Positions 56,791-64,000 of a DNA stretch of 64,000 nucleotides are shown in pieces. The DNA comes from Phaeodactylum tricornutum CCAP 1055/1. Taxonomy: Eukaryota > Bacillariophyta > Bacillariophyceae > Surirellales > Neidiaceae. The translations under genes and the position numbers were made by a program. Numbering within the stretch: position 1 is the first letter of the stretch; each line of letters starts with the position of its first letter. Below the pieces are notes generated by a model. The model was not told the DNA's origin. It did no database searches and was given only the letters and a program-made list of their open reading frames with translations. The stretch spans positions 186,001 through 250,000 of the forward strand of contig NC_011685.1 of assembly GCF_000150955.2 (NCBI RefSeq), in the 5' to 3' direction.

Positions 56791-57740
56791 AGTGGTCGGC
56801 ACCAAACGACAACGTTACCGAAGATTCAGAGTTTCCACTGCTTTGAGATAAGAGCAGAGGCGAGTCGAAATCGGTTGCCCGGAAGGAAGGGCTACGGTGG
56901 CGATAGCCAAGGGCAAAATGGGGGTGGGCGGGCTTTACGTGGAGTCTACTGTTATGTTGTAACTGAAACCAAAATGTCAATGTACGCCAATACATCAGAG
57001 TCACGGACGTGATTAGCATTGGTCTCCAAACCTAAAGCCGCGGTATTCGAGTTGTCTTGGAGTCGCGTTTCAAGGTCGTGTTTTCTGTCAGTCTATATAT
57101 TTTTTCGTCGTGGGCACTTAGTTAGTAATCCATCAAAATTCGATGATAAACACATGAAATACGAAGGTTCATTTAAGGAGAGAGCAAAACGAATTATTGC
57201 TAATTACTGTTTCTCCGTTTCGGGCATAGTTGTATATCTATGGTTTCGCCATCAAGACAGTACCATAGGTTTGACGTTCCCGTTTGAGATCGACGAGAGT
57301 TTAGACTCGTCAGACAATTCCGTCGCATCGAAACCTGTTGTCGTGTAGTTAGTCTTACTATCGTGTCCTGTCTACGGGGAAAAGACCCTACCATCAACTC
57401 GTGAGGTTCCCGTGAAAGGGCTAGGCTTTGCCATGTGTTGGCAACCGGATAGGTCATCGTTCGAGACGGAAGTTTAGGCTATGAACGTAGTGGTAAGCCC
57501 ACCAAATAGTCTAGATACATTTGCGATTCTCGTCCAGAAGGAGTCTCCGTGGAAAGACTGTAACTATTGGCTATGAACCGCACCGTTCAAAATAGTACAA
57601 AACAGTACTTTACAACAGCAAAGCAAGCCTTCACTGGAAAACCTTTTCCTTCACTCTAGCAAGAAGCTTGCGTTGGGACCTCGCGTGGGCAATCAAATTA
57701 CGACAAACCAACTGACTACACCAGAAAACGTGCATTTACA
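56791..57740. other. Spacer between the two LWEHG genes
   Basis: About 950 bp. A plus-strand open frame at 57019-57348 has no domain and no clear coding support. The promoter of the gene at 56140 should lie at the left end. Confidence 0.45.
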
Positions 57741-58415
57741 TTAGAACCGATTGTTGGTTCCGGCAAGCTGGGCGGCAGCCGCGACTTGTGAGGCTGGTAG
57801 TTTGAACTTTTTGACGATAGGTTTGTTCCACACTCGTTGCATCTGCATAGCCTGGATGGCTTGTTCTTTGGTCAACACAAACCGATGCCGTCTCGTATCT
57901 TCGTCCGGTGAGCTCTTTTTGGGTATGCGTATTTGTACTTCATCGGACAGTGGCGTCCTACCGGTTGTTGACTGGAAATCGGCAGCCCCGGCGTCTTTCC
58001 TTTTTTCTTTTCGTGCGGCAGCGACTGGTTGGACTATCGACTTGCGCATCGAGACCAGCAGATGCTCCGGATTCAAGTGGAAGGAATGCAGCATCTTGTC
58101 CTTTACCTTCTCTTTCATTTGATAATCGCGGTGCAGATCCTCTTTGAAACTTTCCAGCTCCTCTTCCATACGTCTGACCTTGTTACGCAAGGCCTTGCCG
58201 TGCTCCCAAAGCTGATCCACTTCCCGTGCCTCCAATTCCGTCGCCACACGCAAACCACTGTACGTGTCGTAGGTATTGTCGTTGAAACTCCAGAATAGTA
58301 CCATGTTCATACTGAGGCTCGTCAATGAAAGAACCGGGAGCAACCAACGTATTGTGCTCCACGCAATAGGCGCGCTACGAGGATACGGTTGACTAAGGGG
58401 TTTGGTCGACAACAT
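57741..58415 (-). CDS. Single-pass membrane protein with coiled coil and LWEHG motif, second copy
   Basis: This single-exon protein has 224 aa from ATG 58415. A short N-terminus precedes a membrane segment at about 21-42, then LEAREVDQLWEHG at 61-73 and a long charged coiled coil (MEEELESFKEDLHRDYQMKE). The C-terminal half is basic, with RFVLTKEQAIQAMQMQRVWN, and has no counterpart in the copy at 56140. The two proteins therefore share a membrane segment plus motif plus coiled coil but differ at both ends. I recognise no family. A separate protein-binding role for each C-terminus is plausible but unproven. Confidence 0.62.
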   Translation of the reverse strand: MLSTKPLSQPYPRSAPIAWSTIRWLLPVLSLTSLSMNMVLFWSFNDNTYDTYSGLRVATELEAREVDQLWEHGKALRNKVRRMEEELESFKEDLHRDYQMKEKVKDKMLHSFHLNPEHLLVSMRKSIVQPVAAARKEKRKDAGAADFQSTTGRTPLSDEVQIRIPKKSSPDEDTRRHRFVLTKEQAIQAMQMQRVWNKPIVKKFKLPASQVAAAAQLAGTNNRF

Positions 58416-59286
58416 TGTCACCAAGGCTGTTGCTTGCTTGCTCGTTGGTCAGGCCAAAAAGGTTCCACTCGAAAGACGAGGATCTCGGGGTTGTAAAGTG
58501 GACACTGGACGCGGGCCACCGCCGATGGGAGAGCGACATTCACTGTCCACAACAAGGCCACCGTACGGGAGCGTGGTATTCCTTTCTATAAGAAAGCAAA
58601 AGGATTAATCCCGTGATCGGAAGCGGTCTTATCGAACGACAAACTCTTGAGTCACAAAGCTTGATTCCGAGGCATAATCAGGGCATTCTACAGTCCCGTT
58701 TGGATTTCGTTTCTATAAATAGACACCGTATTTGAATTAATCTAGCTATTGAATAAGCTATGGCCCTTGTGTATCGTCCTATGCGGTTGGGCCATAAATT
58801 ATCCAATTGATTCCCGAGAGGCTGGTAGTACTCAGGACTGACGGAGTGAACGCATTGACCTAGTGTACGACCAAGACAGGGGGTTCTCTGGGCTGTTATG
58901 GTCCAGTCCTGGCTTCTGGACTGTTCGAAGCCTTCGAGGACGGAGAAATGCTTTGTGGAAAATACGATATTCTAAGTTCCTTATTCCTTGTTACAGGGTA
59001 CAAGCCAAACCAAAAATCCGTTACGTGACGCGCCGCAATTTGAAATCTTGGCGGAAGGCCGTGTTCCAATTCCCTCGTTTGGCGAGAACGTTCGAGATCA
59101 CGATGGATCGCATTTTTCAAGGAAAACGGATACTCCCGCAGAATTCACCACAGCTTATCTGCTGTATTTCACGGTCTGCCTTGTATTCTGCCAAAACCCA
59201 TTGTTGTGATTTAGATTCCAGCAGCCTGACACACCGCAATTGATCGTGCTATTGGACCTTTCCCAAAGATACCTTGGCTCTGTATC
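58416..59286. other. Divergent intergenic region
   Basis: About 870 bp between the second LWEHG gene (minus) and the TBC gene (plus). It should hold both promoters. Open frames here lack domains. Confidence 0.45.
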
Positions 59287-61622
59287 ATGCTGTCGGCGCT
59301 CCAGTCGTCGCGTCGTCCCGATAGCAGCGAAAGCGCTTCCTTGGGACCTTCTTCGACCCTTGGAAACGTTTCACACGGCTTTCGCTCCCGATTCGAGATG
59401 CTATTCTACCCAGAAAACTCGCCTCTTTCGGACCAAGGCTTTCATACTAAACAGGAAGATATTCAGGCTTGCCTTCGAGGCAAGGTTGACGAAAGTACCG
59501 GCAACGAAATGGTGAATCTTTGGCAACTTCGCGAACTCTCGTTGTCGAAAGGAGGGTTATTGAGTGCCGATCTACGCAAGCGCGCTTGGCCTACGCTCTT
59601 GGCTTGTCACGAACAAGTCTTTCCGGAGCTTGCCCAGCAAGACGACTATGTTGCGCCCCGTCGCGTTCAGCCCGATCCAGGCAACATACGATCCCTCCAA
59701 CACGATGTGAGTCAAACCATCTGGAACGTGCAGGATTGTCTGGTCGCTTCGAGACAACATCGACAAATACAAAACGAAAAAATGGATCGCTTCCTAGAGG
59801 AACAACGCCAGCAAAGTCAAAAGAAGGTCACCTTTGCACCATCGTTGGTTCAGGCCAGTCCGAAGCCGCATACTCCAGCACCAAAAGCTCCCGAAACACC
59901 TCCGGTAGTCATAGCGACGTCGTCGCCAGCTTCCGGGGCCCGAGCTCATCAGGATGATACCACCAGTGTTCTTTCGCACGATGACAGCGCTACTGGGTTG
60001 TTTGACGATTCGTCTTGGTCGGTGCGCACGCACGAAACGGCCTTTACTCTCAGCAGCAGGGTAATTCGCTGGCGCAAGGCGTCGTCTCAAGAACAGAAGA
60101 TTCTATACAATGTCATATCGTCCGTACTTCAGACAGGGCCACCCATTCACGGCAATGATGAAGTATACTTCCACTACAATGGTCTACAAGACCTTACGGC
60201 CCTACTACTCATCAATCTCGAGTCCCCATCCCTGACAAGTATCGTCTTGGAAAAATTGGCACGATGGCATTTGCGAGATGCTTTGCGTCCGGATAGGAGC
60301 CACATTGAAATTGTATTGGAATGTTGTTTTATGCCTCTGTTAGAGTCAGTGGATTCTGGTCTGTACAACCATCTTGTCAATAAAGGTTTGACCTTGCCCA
60401 GCTTTGCTACACAATGGATAGCATGCTGGTTTGCCCAGGATATTCCGGATGCGCCCATGGCGTCGCGGTTTTTGGATGCCTTTATTGTAGGCCACGCATT
60501 GCTTCCACTTTATGTTGCTGTGGCGTTTGTTGCTTCTCACCGAGAGTGGATTTGGAGTGAATGTGAGAACCTGTCTTCGCTCTACGCAACGTTACGTGGC
60601 ATTCCTTTTCGAGCGTTAACACATGGTTTGGATTTGCAAGACGAAGAAGATGTGCAGCAGGGAATGATGCGTGTCGAAAGAATCCTGGAGACGGCTCTTT
60701 TATATATGTAAGTGGCTCTCTTATGTTTGCGTATCGTCAATCATTTCATCTTCTGTTTCCAAATATTGCTGTTTTCTGCCCTTATAGGAAACGGCTGCCT
60801 CCTTCTGATCTCCTGGAAATATCGCGCAACCGCGTGGTCAGCGGTGAAGTCCTTGAACAAATCAGTACGATAAGCATGTTTGGTCCCGAAAATGTGCCAA
60901 TTTTCGTAACGGGTCCGCACTCGCCAACCGACTATGCCGTCCTTCAGCAAGCAAAATGGTTTCGAACTAAACTTTCTCAACCAACATTTTCGCTTAAACA
61001 GATAGGAGGTGCTAAGAACGAAGAATTGCCTGGCCTGGCTAATTCGCCAACGTTAGAAGAAGAGGACGAACCCGAAGGAAGCCACACTCCAGGCCCCGAA
61101 TCGTATACGTTGACTTGCGTGGCCTTGGGAATATCGAATGTGACCTCGTCCACTCGATCTCGCCGCGCACTAGGTTCACTCTGGATGCTCCTTTTTGTAG
61201 GGGTCTTGTTTGCTTATCTGGCAGTGGTTTTGCCTCCGCAATTCCACCTTTTTGGTACACAATCGACAGCTGTACCTTTGCATCTTTCGAGAGGATCAGA
61301 GCCAGATTCGCGACGAGCATCAGATCTGACCAATCCAAAACTTCAAGGGACTCTTGGTTTATCGCAATTGAAATTCACTTTCCAAGGATTCGCAACCAGT
61401 GTTGTCACTGAGAATGTTTTGATGGAAGGCGATTACAGCGACATGATCAAGGAAAGCAGAGCCTTGCCGAGTTTGTCATCGGTATTCAAAATTAATTGGT
61501 TCGCCGTTTTCCGTCAACAGTTCCACCTATTGCAAGCTGTTTGGCGTGATTTACTATCCCCCTTTCGTCATCGAAAAGCGTCAGCGGAATCTTCGAAAGA
61601 GGATTTAACTGCAAGCGGATAA
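59287..61622 (+). CDS. TBC1D20-like protein, probably catalytically dead RabGAP
   Basis: The two-exon model is join(59287..60707, 60788..61622), 751 aa. LSKGGLLSADLRKRAWPTLL (residues 87-106) opens the TBC domain as in TBC1D20. Similarity continues after an inserted disordered stretch of about 120 residues (about 150-270) with LEKLARWHLRDALRP and HALLPLYVAVAFVASHREW. A C-terminal membrane segment lies near 604-622, as in TBC1D20, the ER-bound GAP for Rab1. The arginine finger IxxDxxR reads LQHDVSQ (Gln143), and the YxQ finger reads HYN (Asn298), so both catalytic residues are replaced. It may bind Rab1-type GTPases without speeding hydrolysis. The splice joins LLYM to KRLPPSDL in phase, as in the family. 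Confidence 0.8.
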
Positions 61623-62430
61623 CAAGCCATAGAGGACTTATTGCGCTCGTTCGCTCAAAAAGCTACAGCGTGCGTTGCCCTCTCAACTCTTCACTGAAAT
61701 GTGAGATGACATGCCGACTTGCTTACCAAACTATTTACAGTTAAGACTTCTCTACGCTGCGTTTGTTGTCAGAATTCGCGAAACATTTCTTATTGCGACA
61801 AATGATTGTAATAAAACCGTCCGTTGGGTCGATCAGACGAAATTCGACAAAAATATCATCAATCTATATAATGACACTCGAATATAGTTTATTGAATCCA
61901 CGGGACTAGTGAAGATTCACCCGGCGTTTTGATGCCGCAAAATCTTCATTCCGTCGATCCTTGTACAGCGGAAAGGGTCGTGTTGGCTTTTTTCTGAATT
62001 TTGTGAGAACCACACGCACGCGTAGCACATACATTTATGCTGGTACACCAGCTCGAGGTATCAACTACCACCAACCACCCTGCTGCATTTCCAATGTTCG
62101 TATCGTAACGAAACTCGTCCGGTGGAACGGGAGTTGCAAGAAGACAACATCAACGAACATTATTTATCAACATCGTCCATTGACAGTGAATTGGTTTCAC
62201 GTAAGCTTTCACTAGAAACGTGAAACCTTTCGCTTACGAGATTAACTCGTCCAATCATTAAGGTATTGCTGCCACGTCCTTTTTCCGAGACATCAGTTTC
62301 TGTGCTAACAAGTGTAAATTCCAAAACGCTGCACTTCTTCTTGCTTCCCTTTTCGTGCTTTCTGATTCGATTTTGCGGGATTTCGCTGGAGTGGGGATAT
62401 TTCTCTCTCTTTTGATCGGAAAACGCTTAC
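61623..62430. other. Intergenic region with a hairpin-forming repeat
   Basis: About 800 bp between two plus-strand genes. It contains the inverted repeat listed separately, about 200 bp before the next start codon, and no recognisable gene. Confidence 0.5.
62193..62238. repeat. Nested imperfect inverted repeat
   Basis: GGTTTCAC (62193-62200) pairs with GTGAAACC (62220-62227). CGTAAGC (62200-62206) plus TTTCAC pairs with GTGAAA (62220-62225), then, after a 6-nt bulge, with GCTTACG (62232-62238). Two alternative hairpins can therefore form on the same strand. Confidence 0.6.
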
Positions 62431-64000
62431 ATGGTGCTCGTCTTGGCCGCGCTTTACACATATCATCAGTATTCGCAAGACGGGTCCGAAGCCGATACCG
62501 ATACTGGCGCTTCTTCAACGCAACGTGTTCAAGTTTTGAAACGCCAAATTTCGACTCGTCTGCAGGACTTGGTAGGCCGAAGAAGCTCGTGTACGACGCC
62601 AGCGTCAGCAGAAGACGCGCAAGCCAATTGTATTGCACTACAAGGCCAACCTGCTTCTGATAGTAGTAAAAGTAGTAAGACGATGGAGCAACCGACGGCC
62701 GACGACGATCAATCCCCGATGGGTTCGCCCGATTTGGAAGGTTCACCTAGATTCCAGCGAACTATTATTGATGATGTGTATCGTGAAAACGTCAAAACCG
62801 AATGGATTGATGCAGTTTTTGGACCAAACTTTGACCGAGTAATGCCGCGGAAAGGAATGGGCTTATCCGGAATGGCGAGCTACCAAACGGTCACCTGCAC
62901 AATCCCAAAGGGCTGCGAAGGCAACAAGGTGGGTTTGACGGTTTCGCGACTGGCGCTTGGCTTGTATGTGCGTGCGATTGAAGTTGGGTCGGAAGCATTC
63001 TATGCGGGTGTTCAGGAGAACTCGGTTCTGGTCTCAATCAACGGTATGGGTATTTTGGCGGAGGCTTCTAATCTAGCTCTAGAACGAATTTGGCAATATG
63101 AAGGGCATCATGCGGTTGAAACGGTGGACTTGGGCAAGGAGGCCCAGGACGGACCAAAAAGAATCCTTGAGCCGACTCGCCTGACCTTTATCCGCAACAG
63201 TTCGCTGTATACTGTGCTACTTTTGTCCAACCCGCCATGGGGAATTTCCTGGGCACCGTGCGGTAATTTCCCTTTGGTAAAGAGAGTATACGCACACGCT
63301 GCTACGGCGGGGATCCCTAAAGGTAGTTTGGTTGCCAAGATTAACAATCGCACTTTTAGAGAGATGGATCACGCTACTACGGCGTTGTATCTACGCGATT
63401 TGTTCCAGGACGGCAAAGAAATAACGATTACCTGCTGCTATACTCCAGCATCTGCCAAAACATCCTATATGGAGAAGCAGCTAGAGCTAAAATCGGCTGC
63501 ACCGAAACCCAGATTCACCAAAAAAACGGAAGACGGTGTTGAAATCAAGTTTCATACGTTCGAGTCACTTTGTCACGCCGGCGGTTTTCAAAAAGAAACC
63601 TTGGCCCAAAAGGACGGGACTGCAGCAGAATTGGCGGAAATGGTAGCAGCCGGTCTTTCCCTTGCACCAAACGGAATGTCTACGCGGCGCCAGCTATTCG
63701 ACGACGGGATTGTACACTCACGGACAAATCCGTATATTCGTTCATATAGTCGGTGTCCCAAGCTACCGAAAGAGCAACTGTTGGACGGCTGGAACGTTTT
63801 GGACGCGCTTCTGTTTTGTTTGCGATTAGATCAGGTCGACTACGACGAAAACCACTTGCTAGTTGCCTTGAGCAAGGCCTCGGAAGAGCCACAAGTGGAG
63901 TCTTTGCAGTACTTGACTAGTAGTCCTGCTGGGGCTCGCATGGTCGATGGCTTTCTGCAACAATTCATCTCGGTTATATGTTCGCCTTCGCTGTGTGCAG
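62431..64000 (+). CDS. Protein with two PDZ-like domains, 3' end outside window
   Basis: The frame is open without a stop from ATG 62431 to the right edge (523 residues). Residues about 1-110 are Ser/Thr/Asp-rich. A first PDZ-like domain lies at about 153-225 (VGLTVSRLALGLYVRAIEVG and the end of a carboxylate-binding-type loop). A second lies at about 250-340 (PLVKRVYAHAATAGIPKGSL, VAKINNRTF). The following region (LLDGWNVLDALLFCLRLDQV) is helical and not recognised. PDZ pairs bind C-terminal peptides and often scaffold membrane complexes; no protease domain is seen within the window. The true start could lie in an earlier exon, since the segment before ATG 62431 has only weak coding character. 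The C-terminus is unknown. Confidence 0.7.
   Translation, partial: MVLVLAALYTYHQYSQDGSEADTDTGASSTQRVQVLKRQISTRLQDLVGRRSSCTTPASAEDAQANCIALQGQPASDSSKSSKTMEQPTADDDQSPMGSPDLEGSPRFQRTIIDDVYRENVKTEWIDAVFGPNFDRVMPRKGMGLSGMASYQTVTCTIPKGCEGNKVGLTVSRLALGLYVRAIEVGSEAFYAGVQENSVLVSINGMGILAEASNLALERIWQYEGHHAVETVDLGKEAQDGPKRILEPTRLTFIRNSSLYTVLLLSNPPWGISWAPCGNFPLVKRVYAHAATAGIPKGSLVAKINNRTFREMDHATTALYLRDLFQDGKEITITCCYTPASAKTSYMEKQLELKSAAPKPRFTKKTEDGVEIKFHTFESLCHAGGFQKETLAQKDGTAAELAEMVAAGLSLAPNGMSTRRQLFDDGIVHSRTNPYIRSYSRCPKLPKEQLLDGWNVLDALLFCLRLDQVDYDENHLLVALSKASEEPQVESLQYLTSSPAGARMVDGFLQQFISVICSPSLCA

Noticed and set aside
57019-57348. Plus-strand frame between the two LWEHG genes
   Set aside because: No domain and no coding signature beyond being open.

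Overview
The window looks like nuclear DNA of a stramenopile alga, most likely a pennate diatom close to Phaeodactylum tricornutum. This is an inference. It rests on short spliceosomal introns (about 55-280 nt), a PsbP-type protein with a complex-plastid presequence followed by a twin-arginine lumen signal, membrane-bound nucleotide cyclase-phosphodiesterase fusions, a DUF6824 protein, an HSF-type regulator, and compact gene spacing on both strands. I recognised no tRNA, rRNA, CRISPR array, virus-like element or transposon.

Left third (1-31 kb): a TMEM131-like secretory-pathway protein whose 5' end lies outside the window. It is followed by a decayed copy of a cyclase-phosphodiesterase gene and then an intact five-exon copy (11400-15339) that makes and breaks down a cyclic nucleotide. 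Next come a DUF6824-nitrilase fusion with a nuclear localisation signal at the junction, a BED-finger-like protein, EMC5, two glycosyltransferases, an acidic disordered protein and a second cyclase-phosphodiesterase lacking the large ectodomain (26205-28886, minus strand).

Middle (30-43 kb): a PLAC8 membrane protein, a secreted DUF11-containing protein split by a one-base frameshift, a fucosyltransferase-like type II protein, a PET117-like mitochondrial assembly factor, a membrane-anchored GH16 glucanase-like enzyme, a TPR protein and a lumenal PsbP-like protein.

Right third (43-64 kb): an enlarged DDB1 head-to-head with an HSF gene, an LRR membrane protein, a DDX42-like RNA helicase, a second PLAC8 gene, two related single-pass membrane proteins sharing an LWEHG motif, a TBC1D20-like protein that has lost both catalytic finger residues, and a PDZ-repeat protein running off the right edge.

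The genes do not form one pathway. Recurring themes are membrane signalling (cyclase-PDE family, PLAC8 pair) and secretory-pathway or cell-surface biology (TMEM131-like, EMC5, glycosyltransferases, GH16, TBC1D20-like). The points I would check first are the DUF6824-nitrilase fusion, the apparent TBC pseudo-GAP, the LWEHG membrane family, the cyclase-PDE trio with its GC-AG intron, and the frameshifted secreted protein. All splice models were read by eye from GT/GC-AG signals and frame continuity. No search was run.
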